Origin: Mercurialis annua | Taxonomy: Eukaryota > Streptophyta > Magnoliopsida > Malpighiales > Euphorbiaceae | Assembly: GCF_937616625.2 (NCBI RefSeq) | Contig: NC_065575.1 | Span: 7,633,501-7,697,500, forward strand | Length of the DNA stretch: 64,000 nucleotides | Reading direction: 5' to 3' | Shown here: positions 10,250 through 22,234 of the stretch, in pieces | Numbering within the stretch: position 1 is the stretch's first letter | Layout of the letters: every line of letters starts with the position of its first letter | The notes under the pieces: model-generated | What the model was told of the DNA's origin: nothing | The model's database searches: none | What the model saw: only the letters and a program-made list of their open reading frames with translations | Translations under genes and position numbers: made by a program

Positions 10250-12734
10250 TTTTAAAGAAGAATTATTTTAATTATTTAGTATGTGTTTAATGAATATGGT
10301 TGCTTAATCTTGACTTTATCTAATATTTATTTCTTATTCTGGTATGGCTTTATTTTTAAGATAATCCACCTTACTTTATTTGGAAATTTCCCTCCTTCCA
10401 TAGTCACTTATTGAAATATAGGAATCTAAATCATAACAGCAATTTCCTCCTTCTATTTTAGTACTTTTTCTACTTTGGTCACATAAAATTTTCAAATTCA
10501 GTAGGAATTTTAAATCAAAATTGGCTATTTAGATCAATTAGTCTAAAGTGCTACTTAACAATTTGTGAATCCGTACAGTATTTTCTAATCAAAAATTATA
10601 GTCCACCCGGCGTACTATAGTGGTAACGGCATTGGCCATTGGGTAATGGATATTCCAATAGACTCTAATTTTCATCAGGCATATTAGTTGATAAAAAAAA
10701 GTATTCTAATTTAAATGAAACTATTTATTCAAACCATATTTATATATATCTATTTGTTTAAAACTTAGAAATAGAGTTTTACAATCCCTAAAAAACCTAT
10801 CTGATTCGAGTGAAAAAATTAAAAATTTCATTCCGTACTTAAGATCCATAACATACCTAATAGTTAAACCTATACAAGAAAAAAGAATGGTGTCCCCTCA
10901 ATTTACCTTCCATGATATTGTAGTGGTGAAAAAGTAAAAAACTTGAATTATAACAATAAAAAAAACTTGAATATAAATTTACTCCTAAATATGTAAACGA
11001 TAAACAATAAACATTATAGTCAATTTTTACATTAACCAGTCCGATTAATTTATTAATTTTTAATCATTTATTTAAATATTTGATCAATTAACTCATTACA
11101 TTTATTTTTTTAATTGACATTTATTTAAATTCAAAAAAATTAATTTTACCTTTTGTTTGGTTCATTTCTTTTGTAAATGAGTTTCTAAAATAGAGTTGTC
11201 ATAAAAATGATCAAGTAAACTTACGCATATATTTATTTATAAATAAATCTTATAAAATCCATTCAAACTAAAACATCACTATAGTGTTAACTACAAAACA
11301 CATTAAAGATAAATTAGTATTTAAATCTAAAAGTTAATCCTTAGGAAAAATGAAAATTAATTTACGCCATCGTTCGCGTTGACTACGTCCCTGTCCTTTG
11401 TAAACATTTATAAAAAAAAAAAAGTTACGCCTTCGTTGTGAAGAGCCCTCATAAGGATAGATCAGTACAGGATTATTACTAAAAAATGCCTTTGAGACAA
11501 AATATAGTGATATTAGGCCAAATCTGCCTACCCCACTGCTACAGTAATCTTATCTTACTGATATTAGGCTAGCCCGTTGAATTTAATTAGCTAAATACGT
11601 GCTTTCATTATTATTATGTAGCTTCAATTAAGATTAAAATTGATTTTTGTTTTTCAATTTGACGATGAGTTTTATACTAATTAAATTCTACCAATTAAAT
11701 ATTAAATTAAAGTACTATTAAAAGGCGATACAAGATCCAAACATTTAAACCTCATGAATTGCAAACTAAGCATTCTAATCAATCATTCATGCATCCTCTC
11801 GTAACTTCGAAAAACAGAAAAAGAAATACAACATATTCGAATATTAATAATACAATGATATATCCTTTTTCATGTCCTTAATAAATTATTTACCAAGTAA
11901 AGTGAAAATGACTTATTTGAAATTCGTAAAAATACAAAAGTAAATAAAAGTGCGATTCAAGTTTTTGGTCTTTATGGAATTAAATTAAAATAAAACCAAA
12001 TTACCTTATTTTACTAGCCAAATTGAATTGAAATTTACCAAAAATGGAAACTGAATTAATGAAATTCATGGGTTCGGTATATTTTTTGTGGTTAAAATTG
12101 TCGAAAAGGTCATGCCTAACCACAATCAAAATATATGAATATTGATCTCCACTAGTATGATGCAATTGAATCATTTTATATTTTGTCTTTTCATTCATAT
12201 TGACTTTTGAAACGACCGGTCGTCCAAAAACCAAACTATAATCTGAAAAGTAGGCAGCTATTCATGCATGCATTTGAATAATGAAAAATATTGTTGAATG
12301 ATGGTGAAAATATTAAAATTTACATGTTAATAATAAAAGATTGGTAGAATATCAATTGTTGGTCACGTAAGTGGTAGAATTTGTTTCATGGCAAAGGCCA
12401 AGTTGAATCAAGTTATAGTCGAACCGTAGCATTTAGCCTGAATATAGGTTAAATAAAAATAGTTGCGGCATAACATAAAAACTATTCTTTTTGATAAGTG
12501 CTTGATCTAACACTGTTTGGGGTCATAATTTAATGAAAACAAAAGCGAGAAAGGGAAAAAAATAACAAGTGTTTGGAAATTATAAAAAAGAAAAAAGAAA
12601 TAGTGTTTGGAGAAAGAGATAGAATAAAGATTAACTAAATAAATAATATCAAAACACATCTATCCAAAAAAAAAAATTAGAAAAATAATCGAAAAGAACT
12701 AATTTTTCTGTTACTTTATGCATTATTTTTAAGA
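10250..12734. other. Intergenic DNA upstream of gene 1
   Basis: AT-rich; the first few hundred bases are the likely promoter of gene 1. No further gene or element is recognised. A stretch near 10605-10640 looks superficially tRNA-like but lacks proper box sequences. Confidence 0.5.
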
Positions 12735-13077
12735 TTATTCCTACCAAATAACATAACCTTTAGTGTTTTTACAATTTAAGCATATACTACCATTTGTTTT
12801 AAATATTAGTACAGCCTTTCAAATATTTTTAAATTTTAGCCTAAAACTCGTTTTCGGCCATTGGAATCCAACGTGACTCACCGGATTGCTTCGTCAACAT
12901 CAGTATGGCCCTTCTCAATGCGACGTCGTTTTCAATTATTCCTACTAAATACCAAATAGCGAAATCTCTAGTGTTTTTTACAATTTAAGCACATACTACC
13001 ACTTTACCTCAAATATTAACATAACCTTTCAAATATGTTTAAATTTTAGTCTAATATCTGTTTTCGGCCATTAGAAT
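12735..13077. repeat. Two diverged direct copies of a 135-145 bp unit
   Basis: About 12735-12868 and 12935-13077 are diverged direct repeats: both start ATTATTCCTAC(C/T)AAATA, share a TTACAATTTAAGCA core and end TTTTCGGCCATT(G/A)GAAT. The 66 bp between them are less AT-rich. The origin is unknown. Confidence 0.7.
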
Positions 13078-13180
13078 TACACCAAATTCTAACATCACAA
13101 CCATAAATTAACAACCCTAGAATCACAATCATAAATTCACAAATTCTAATATCACAAACATAAATTCACAACCTTAACAT
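13078..13180 (+). repeat. Short degenerate minisatellite
   Basis: Three to four imperfect units of about 27-30 bp built on AATCACAA-CATAAATTCACAA. No function is suggested. Confidence 0.55.
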
Positions 13181-14130
13181 CAATACCGAAAATAAAGTAG
13201 AAAATCTTTCAATTAAAACATCCAAAAAATATTTAGAAAAAAATGTTGGAATCAGAAGTCTGATCCACATCAAAACTCTAAATTCAAAAACAAACAAAAA
13301 ATCAAAATAAGTAAAATAACTAAATTAATTTAGTATTCGATAACTTTTATAACAACGGTGATGTATCTGATCTGAAGCATATGTTTGTTCAAAATACCTT
13401 GCAAATTTTTATAACATAAATTCACAACCCTACATATGTTATTTTATGATAAATGTGTATTTATTATTCTTAAATGTGCACATTGTATTTACATAGCCAG
13501 AAACGGGCCTTAGAAATTTAATGTACTCATTCGCCCCCTTAAATTTGTATGCAATAAAAAAATTTAATACTAAAATTATTTTATTTTATTTTTTTAAGTA
13601 ATCAATATGAATAAAATATAATTATTCAAATAAACTGAAACAATTGACTAAATTACATAATTATTTTAATTCGGTTAAAGAATGATGGTACGTATGCAGA
13701 AATTGGTAGACTATGATATATATGACAAATATGTTAAGTTGTAAGTAGATACATAGATTTACCTATTTTGTTCTTTTCATTTAATATATTTTATTTTTTA
13801 AAAAGTTGAAAGTCCATTTTTTTTAACTAGTGAAATAACTTTCCTGCAATTTTTAGTTAAATAAACAGTTAATAATAATAATAATAATAACATTTTTAAA
13901 TTTAATTATTTTAATTAATAAATAAATAAGGATATTATCAACTGCAATATATAATGATATTTCTGTAATTTTATAGAAATGTAATGTACTCTTATAAATT
14001 GTTTTTGGACTTAAACGTTGATTTTGCCCTCTTAAATTTGCATGCAATAAAAAATTAGCACTAAAAAACTAGCCCTAAACCCTAAAGAAGCTCTTAAAAT
14101 AAGAGGAAATTTTTATATAATATGGATAAT
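13181..14130. other. AT-rich intergenic DNA with a (TAA)n run
   Basis: No gene seen. A short TAA microsatellite of about seven units lies at 13869-13889. Confidence 0.6.
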
Positions 14131-14139
14131 AAAAAACAG

Positions 14140-14332
14140 GATTGGAATTCCCTCAAATTCAAAATGAACTTGAGGGGGTCATGTTCACGATCTACACCGT
14201 TCATTACAAAATAAACGGTGTAGATCAAAAAAGCACAATTTTAATTAAATTAATCTACACCGTTCATTTTATAATAAATGGTGTAAATCGTAAACATGAC
14301 CCCCTCATATGAATTTGAGGGAATCCCTATCC
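14140..14332. mobile_element. Fold-back MITE, Mutator-like
   Basis: A 193-bp element whose left end GGATTGGAATTCCCTCAAAT pairs with the right end ATTTGAGGGAATCCCTATCC; internal arms around GATCTACACCGTTCATT also pair. The flanking 9-bp duplication TAAAAAACA is perfect (14131-14139 and 14333-14341). Non-coding. Confidence 0.8.
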
Positions 14333-14341
14333 TAAAAAACA

Positions 14342-16454
14342 ATTGTGAGAGTAAAACATGACAGGTTGAGCGGAATACGGAGAAGAAATGGGGTGGGAAA
14401 TGTACATATCTTTCCGAAGATTAAGGTTAATTCCTAACTTTAGTTTAAATTTGGCAGGCTAATAAAAAGGTTTAAGTCTTTGCTGCAAATTGAATTTTAA
14501 CTAAAATTTACTTTTCATACATGCAACTCTCAAACTAATCCATAAATGGGACAACAGTTTTAGCTATATATAACGGTTTTAACTAACTAAAGTATTTCAA
14601 GTTGTTACTCAACTCAACTACCTTTATCTCTTCCATCACGTGGGGTTACTAGCCGTTGTTCTATAAGGACTTTATTTGGAAAGATCAATTTCTTTTACTT
14701 TTTTTACTCTTTTTAAAATTAGACCATAAATTGATGACCTGAACATTATTATATAAAATTTAATTAAATTTAAAGAGTTCATTAGAATAAAAATAAAAAT
14801 ATTATTTTTTATTTTAAAGATGTTTTTTATTTTATAAAAAATACTCTTTTAAAATAAAGAGTACCATTGGATATACTCTAAGTAAATTAGTTTGACAACA
14901 AACACATAATTACAATAATTAAAACGCAAATAAATTCGGAAATAATTACTCTCACCGTATTTTAGAAGTTAAAAATTAAAAAAATTGTTGCTTTAATCTT
15001 TTCATGTTTTTTTCCAAATAATAATAAAAATTTCTATAAAAATTTTCTAAGAAAACTAAAAATAAATCTTTCTAAATAACATTCGAAAATGACAAATAAG
15101 GCTTCTAAAATGGAACGAAAAGAGTATATATTGGTCTATATTTGTTAAATCTTACCGAATAGAACCAAAACGGTCTCTCATTGTGAAATTATTTCTTGTT
15201 AGATCAATATACTAATTTTTTCTCCTTTTTAATCTTCCTTTTGTTTTTTTTTTATGATGAGAAAATAGTTGTGATTTTTATATTGTATATGGCTTTTGAT
15301 GTGTATCTCTCTTTTTTGGTGATTTTTATGTAGGGAGAGGTTAGTAGATTGAAACTATAATTATAATCATATTAAGTTTGTACCGTTAGAATTAACTTTA
15401 AATCCTATGGGTCATTTATTAAATTAATAAAGAGAAATTGATGAATACCTTTTATTTTTTAAAATAATTGTAATTTTTATCTCAATGAGAAAAAAATATT
15501 TAATTTTTTTAATTTTTTTCCTGCTAATACTTGTTTTCATTATATTAATACTTACTTTTTTAATAAAAAGTACTCTACATAGTATATTATTTTCTCTCTT
15601 ATTTTTTCTTCGTCTCTATTTTTTTTCTCTATTTTTTTTCTTCGTTATTCCTCCTCTGACTTGCTGCCGCCACTCCGTTGCTCTTCTGTATTTAATTTCA
15701 ACAATATTTTTCTTAATTTTTGGTAACTATTACGATTTATTGTAATTTTTAGATCTAAAAAATTACTCTTAATTTTTTTAGTTTCATATCTAAATCTGCA
15801 TATAAAAACAATTCCCTAACGCGCTCGTCAAAACCATGTGGACGATGAGGTTAAATATTTATAAAATTAGCAAATTCATGAGTTAAAAGGGATTATTTAA
15901 CAAGTTCGGAAGTTAGATAGGTCAAATGTTAAGTTTAGAGATTAGATGGGTAAATGATACAAGTTCAAAAATCAAACTATATATTAAACCCTATATTCAA
16001 AGACAAGAAAACTTACTGTAAGCATACAGTAAACATAATCTATTAATTCTGTACATTTAATGGGGTAAAAAGTCAGGTTTACTTTCATGAGTTTGAGGCA
16101 AGATTTGAGGAGCTTATACAACGTTTATCAAAAAGTTGATCAGATCAGTTATTTAAAAAAAAAAAGATAATCAATCAGAGCAAACCATGTGACCCGTAAA
16201 CATTGGCACCGGCACATTTTGCAACAACAATTGGAAAAATGAGTCCAATGATGATTGATTTAATATTATATCAGAATTAATCTTTCCTGTAATCAAGTTT
16301 ATGTCATCTACATCAGAAGAGCAGCCAAGATTGACCATAAAATCATAACTAGTGTAGTGATTACTTAAAAAAATTGAAAAAAAGATCATCTATATTTTTA
16401 AAGTTTAATTTCAAATTTAAATAAACTTTCAACGTTAAAAAAATTAAATATTAC
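14342..16454. other. AT-rich intergenic DNA
   Basis: No supported gene. The open frame at 15485-15745 is a T-rich, low-complexity artefact. The frame at 16171-16389 on the minus strand is less AT-biased but has no recognisable family. Confidence 0.5.
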
Positions 16455-16600
16455 CCTCAACATCTTAAACATGAACAACCAGGTTCTCAATTTTAACAAC
16501 TAGGCGTCTAGACTCTAACATTTCATTTATGTGTTGAAATCAGGGGCCTAATTGTTCATTTTTTAAGACGTCGCATATTTAAAAAAATTACAGGCATTAA
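16455..16600. repeat. Decayed relative of the 2181-2457 fold-back element
   Basis: Shares GAACAACCAGGTTCT, the inverted GGGGCCTAATTGTTCATTTT and TTTTTTAAGACGT stretches with the element at 2181-2457, but the ends are eroded and no flanking duplication can be found. Confidence 0.5.
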
Positions 16601-17630
16601 AGATTTATTTATTTTTTAAGTCAAACTTTAAAAGTATAAATAATTCTTTTTAAAAAAAAATTATATTTAATCTTTAACGATAGTACTTCACTTTTTTTAT
16701 AATGCTATATTTAACTTTTGTAATTTCTTATAAAATTTATGCACAATATCATCAACAGTACATGGCAAACCATTTCTAAATATGACATTGAACCCACATT
16801 ACATGACATTTAAATTTTATTTGCTAAAAAATACGCAAATTTTAACCATTATAACAGTTTTAATTATATATTTATATTGTTTGAAATTATATCCATAAGA
16901 TACAATTAAAAATTAAATTTGTTAAAATTAAAGTAAATTTTAATCATTTATTCTATTTTAAGTAATTAATTTGCGATTGAATAAAAACTTATAAATAATT
17001 TAATTCCATTCTATAAAGAGTTTTTAAACTTTTAAAATAAATTTATTTAGGAAAAATAAAAGTTACTTAAAATTTATTAAATTGTATACTATACATTTTT
17101 GGTTAATGCATTGCATGTGCATTGTATATAATTATAATACTTTTATTTTCAGATTATGAAATAAATATTATATATTAAATTATCGTAAGTTTAAATGTTT
17201 TATTTATTTTTAGGTTTTATAAAAATTGATTTATTTTAAATATATAATATAATAAATATTTCAAAATACTTAAATAATATTTTCTTATAAAATTTTTCTT
17301 TAATATTTTTTTATGAATATTATTGAAGATTAATTTTTATAATTTGTTAAATATTAAGAAATTATAGTTATATTTTATAAAATATTCAATAATTTTATCA
17401 ATTTTTCATATAATTTATAGTTACTAAATAAAAAAATATAAATTATAAAAAAGTGAGATAAATGTTTTTTGAATTTTATTCCATGAATTTTAGTTTGTTC
17501 TTACTACAATAATATGCATTGGTTTGCGAATAAATCCTTGTGTATCATCTTATGTAGATCTTGTGATCACTTGCGGCGGGCTAATAATCTGCCATGGCCT
17601 TTTATTTTAAAAATATTTTACAACAAACTC
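16601..17630. other. AT-rich intergenic DNA
   Basis: Nothing recognisable on either strand. Confidence 0.6.
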
Positions 17631-18000
17631 CCTGATAAAGAAAAAAGATCAATAAACTCTCTGATTTTTATGGCGGTGCCACCTATACCCCCTAAATTCC
17701 CTAAACTCCAAATATGACTGAAAATATTTATAGCGCCGTCTTTTTCAGTCAACTGTCATTTTTAAAAAGAAAATTCGGACGGCGCCACGTCGGCTGCCAC
17801 GTCAGCGAAATAACTTAAAAATTTCAAACACCCAAAATACCTCTAATTTAATTTAAAAAAAGACAAAAAAAAAAGAAAACAAATCAACCCAATCTAACTC
17901 ATTTGATTAACCACAATAACCGACCCAACCACCAACATCACCCAACCACCGCCGCTATCCCAATCACCGCCGAAATTTTTTCCGGTCATCCGGAATCCGT
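17631..18000. repeat. Possible single arm of a Mutator-like fold-back
   Basis: Moderate GC content, with GGCGGTGCCACC near 17671 and the GGACGGCGCCACGTCGGCTGCCACGTCAG region around 17776-17805, followed by a C-rich stretch rich in CCGCC/CCACC. The composition resembles inner arms of plant Mutator-like fold-backs, but no partner arm or duplication is seen. Confidence 0.25.
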
Positions 18001-19256
18001 CAATTTCATAATACTATATTATGAATACATATATGCTGTTAATTGTTGTTTGGAATGATTTAAAATCTTAACTGGCATGCAAGTAACTTTAACATAAGAT
18101 CGTGCGAGCATCACTAATCACACAATTTCACGTTTTCACTCACATGTAGAATATTCCATGCTAATGCTGTCGAAATCTTTTCCTTCGAGTTCTGTGGAGT
18201 TCTATGGATAAATAGATGAAAAATAAATATGTAGAATTGTATTAATTATTATCACTCAAGTTCCTTAACCAACTGGCATATTGGATGATTAGCTTCTAAT
18301 TTATAATATTGTTGTTCTGATTCCTTTTGGAGATTCTACATTTTCTTTTACGGCACTGATGTGAAAAGTATCTTTAATCAGAGTGTTTATCATATACATT
18401 GATTGTGTTATGTCAATATTTACAACAAACCAATAAAAATTTGTAATATGAATTTTTTTAGTTATTATTTAATTTTTTATTAATTCTTTTACATAGCTAA
18501 CAGACCATTAATTTGTTACACAAATGATATGACGTACGGTTGCATGCAATGATTTTTACTTTAATTAACACAAACCATTATATGTAAGTTCCTTTTTTTG
18601 CTTTATTATGCCGTTTCTTAATTCTTAAATTTGGCAATTAGGCATAAAGTAAAATGAAATTGTACTTATTTTATATATAAGTCCATAATATTATATACCA
18701 TTACGTTATAAATAATATAATAACTTAAACTTTTAGATTAATGCTATGCCTATTACATGGAGTATTATCCAAGCATGCATTTGACAGCCACTAAACAATA
18801 ATTTTTTTTAGCATTTTTGCTTATATTTATTGGTCTACAATAATTTGAACAAATATTTGATGTATCTTTTTAAGACTGTGTGTGGAGTCTATAGCACCCC
18901 AGCATAGACATTGGATTGGGAGAAATAATAGTATAAAAGCTGTGTAATTAGTGCAGGTTCATCCTGTTTCAGGGGTCCTCTGTTTTTTGTGCATTTCTTG
19001 CTTAAGCAGAGGATTTGGTGTTTCGTTTTTTGATGAATATTTGGTGTTTCTTTACTTGACCCTTTTTCATGGGTAAGATATGTTACAATTTCCATACCTA
19101 ATGATGACGTCATAATTATTTTTAATTATACTAAAAGTCAATGGATGCAGAGATTCAAAATGTTAATGCTTTTAAAAAACTAAAAAAAATATATGTATCA
19201 ATTTTGAACATATATAGGAAAAAGAAAGACGTTTTTAACCACTAAACTTTAGCATT
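18001..19256. other. Intergenic DNA
   Basis: No supported gene. A less AT-rich patch at 18880-19115 has a short minus-strand frame without recognisable content. Confidence 0.5.
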
Positions 19257-19265
19257 CTATTCCTG

Positions 19266-19488
19266 AGAGATTCTTATATAAACTCAGTTTACCACATCAT
19301 TTATGAACTAACCTATCACATTATGACGCGTTATTAAAATAGTGGCACTATCGTAATATTATTTGTTATTTTTTTACACTTTTGAATAGTAATATTACGA
19401 TAGTGTCATTATTTTTGTGACGCGTTATAATGTGATAGGTTTGGTCCATAAATAACGTGGTGGACTGAGTCTATCTAAGAATTTCTCT
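19266..19488. mobile_element. Fold-back MITE, Mutator-like
   Basis: A 223-bp element with almost complete inverted symmetry: AGAGATTCTTATATAAACTC on the left against GAGTCTATCTAAGAATTTCTCT on the right, and CTATCGTAATATTA against TAATATTACGATAG in the centre. Flanks CTATTCCTG (19257-19265) and TTATTCCTG (19489-19497) give a 9-bp duplication with one mismatch. Confidence 0.75.
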
Positions 19489-19497
19489 TTATTCCTG

Positions 19498-20641
19498 TAC
19501 CTTTTAAACTAATTATGTGTTATAATGGATCTTTTAACTTTTTTTTTTCTATTTCAATCTTTAATTTCAATTTTTTTCTAATCTGATTTTTTTTATCTAG
19601 CATGGTAAAAATACGTGTTAGTGTTTTCAAACACTTGAAACATGTAAAGGATAACTAAGTCATACTATTTTATTCTATTTAATCATTGAACTATATTATT
19701 TTATTCTATTTAACCCTTTAACTATTTTTTTCTATTATGAATTTAAATTTTTAATTTTTACCCATTTAACCTCCTCGAAAATACAATGATTTAATTTTCA
19801 ACCATAAGCATATAAATTAATTTATGTACGATGACATATATATTTATTTTAATTTTTAATAATATTTTCGTAAATGTTGACAACAGTAGAAATTAGAAAG
19901 AAAATGATAGAATAAAATAAAAAAAGTATTTAAAATAAATCAAATAATTACATGATATTACTTCTTGTAAATGTACATATTTATTTTATATTTCAAAAAT
20001 GATAAAACAAGTTTGTCTATTTTTTAGCGATATTTATAAAATACATAAATTTATTATATTCTGATGATATTTAATGAATGCTTAATTATTTAAAAAAAAT
20101 TATAATTTTTTGTAGGTTTCAAAAATTTAACTCAAGCTTCTAATTTTAGAAATTTTAAAATACCAACTTTTAATGTTTTGCAATTTCAAACTTTTCAAAT
20201 CAATTATGAATACTTCAAGTTTGCGATTAAATTGTAAAACACATTAAAGTTCATGGAGATCCAAATTTTAAAATTTAATCCAAATTTTAAAATTTAATCC
20301 AAAGTTATAAAGTTGAAAAAGCTAAATTATCAATAAAGGATCAATTCACCTCCTGAATACATAAAATATTTAAAAAGTCATTTTCGAAGATTTTAGTACA
20401 AACGAATTTCCAAATTTGGCAAAAAACGATCACATCGCACCTCTCCCAGAGAATGAAACACATTTTCCGATTTTGAATGGTAAAATGTTCAAAATATTAC
20501 GAGTATTTTTCCCATTTTTGATTTGATATTTGATGATTTTTAAATTTCAATTTTACCCCTTACATTTTAAATCTTCATAAATCAATTTATTTTTTAAATA
20601 AAAATTGAAAAACTCTTTTTGAAATTTTTACTTTCCGTATG
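19498..20641. other. AT-rich intergenic DNA
   Basis: Nothing recognisable apart from a small direct repeat of AATTTTAAAATTTAATCC at 20263-20300. Confidence 0.6.
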
Positions 20642-20649
20642 ATTTAAGT

Positions 20650-20935
20650 GGTAATATGCCCCCTCAACTTATAAGCAATGGGCAATTAACGCATAAATTA
20701 ACTTTGTGGACAAATCAGTACACGAATTTGGTGATTATGGGCAATTTGCCCCATTTTGGCAATTTTCCCCTTTAATTTGTGAGATCCTAAATTGGCAATT
20801 TGCCCCCTTAACTTATAAGTTAGTTTGCCAAAGTGGGCTAATTGCCATAATCACTAAATTTATGTATTGATTTGCCAACAAAGTTAATTTGTGTGTTAAT
20901 TGCCCATTGCTTACAAGTTGTAGGGGCAAATTGCT
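20650..20935. mobile_element. Fold-back MITE, probably Mutator-like
   Basis: About 286 bp. The left part, CCCCCTCAACTTATAAGCAATGGG..., pairs with the right part ...CCCATTGCTTACAAGTTGTAGGGG. Flanks share ATTTAAGT (20642-20649 and 20936-20943), an 8-bp duplication that extends to nine with one mismatch. Non-coding. Confidence 0.7.
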
Positions 20936-20943
20936 ATTTAAGT

Positions 20944-21332
20944 CCATTTCGTATTAACTGTTGGAGCCACCGCCGCCATCGAGACCCATAGCCGCCACCC
21001 ACCAGACACCAACTATTGCCTCCTTTTCAAGCGCGAGAAGGAGCACAGATCGCTCCTTCTCACGCCCGAGTTCTTAATTTTGTATTGATTTTTATTTTTT
21101 TAATTATTTTATATATTTATATACACAATTAAAATTATAATATTAAAGAATAACTAATAAGAGATACAATAAAAAAAACTTAAATCTTAACATATCTAAG
21201 ATTTTAAAATGATTTACAAGCATTTTTAGACATCCTAATATGTAAATGAAAAGAGTAATAGTAAAAGAATTTGTTTTTCATTGTTTTTGACATAAATAAT
21301 ATTTGCTTAAAATTTTCATGCTTCTTAACTAG
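20944..21332. other. Intergenic DNA with one GC-rich hairpin
   Basis: A GC-rich patch holds an inverted pair GCGCGAGAAGGAGC / GCTCCTTCTCACGC (21031-21064). The rest is AT-rich and unremarkable. Confidence 0.5.
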
Positions 21333-21341
21333 TCTGTTTAT

Positions 21342-21658
21342 TTATATGGGTTAATTACATATATAATCACTATCTTTACACAAATTTTGACAAATAACAC
21401 GACCTTGAAAACGTGTCAATTCAGGACATTTTTTATTTTTTTTTTCAAAAACAACCACATTTTTAGATAAAATTTTACTGACTTGGATACCCGATATGAG
21501 TGCCGCGCGTCATGCCACATCAGCAAAAATGGCACTAAAAACGTCCCCGTGTTGTTTAAAAAAATAAAATAAAAGGTGGTGCCTTAAATTACCACGTTTT
21601 AAAGGTCTTCTTATTTTTGTAATTTCATGTAAAAATAATAATTTTATATGTAATTAAC
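21342..21658. mobile_element. MITE, Mutator-like
   Basis: About 317 bp with short terminal inverted similarity (GGTTAATTACATATA against TTATATGTAATTAAC) and a perfect 9-bp flanking duplication TCTGTTTAT (21333-21341 and 21659-21667). The left end carries a few extra bases, so the exact terminus is approximate. Confidence 0.65.
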
Positions 21659-21667
21659 TCTGTTTAT

Positions 21668-22234
21668 ATTTATATTTCCACTTTTAATTCTGAAACGTAT
21701 TTATAGAAAATACTAATTTTATTTTAAAGCTTTTGTGTTTCATATGCTAAAAAATAAGATTTTTCTATTTATATTGTATATATAATGCATATATCTTAAG
21801 TAAATATTTAGAAAGAAATAAAAATGGCCAAACAAAATGTTTTGGAAAAAATATACCCTTTAATTATAATAATGCATATAATTACAAATTCCAAGTAATT
21901 CAGGACTATATTGCACAAAAAAAGTTCAATCTTACATTTGGACATTTTATTTTCACTCTAGAAAACACTTCTAAATTTTCGAAACTTCATCGTTCAATTG
22001 TTTCGCCGTTCAATACCCGTCTCAATATTTTCTTTCGACATTCTTGTTTCCGTATTACTTAATCCGAGGATAATGCAAGTATACCTTAAATTTCCTACAT
22101 TTCTAACCATAATCAAGCCTATTCAAAACAATTTTCACTATTTTTCCCTAGTTAAATCTACCCTTCCAATTAGGGTAGAATGAAAAATTCATGATCAAAA
22201 TGAGAAGATATTCAATTAAATCATTGGTTTCTAT
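21668..22234. other. Intergenic, 3' flank of polygalacturonase gene 2
   Basis: AT-rich; includes the presumed 3' UTR next to 22235. The open frame at 21998-22183 on the plus strand has no recognisable content. Confidence 0.5.

Noticed and set aside
10600..10660. tRNA-like stretch (TATAGTGGTAACGGC)
   Set aside because: No matching B box and no cloverleaf arms; it fails the A-box pattern.
15485..15745. 86-codon hydrophobic frame that could look like a membrane peptide
   Set aside because: The DNA is a T-rich low-complexity run; hydrophobicity follows from TTT/ATT codons.
16171..16389. 72-codon minus-strand frame with a fairly balanced C-terminal half
   Set aside because: No family recognised, no splice context or neighbouring exons; too little to call a gene.
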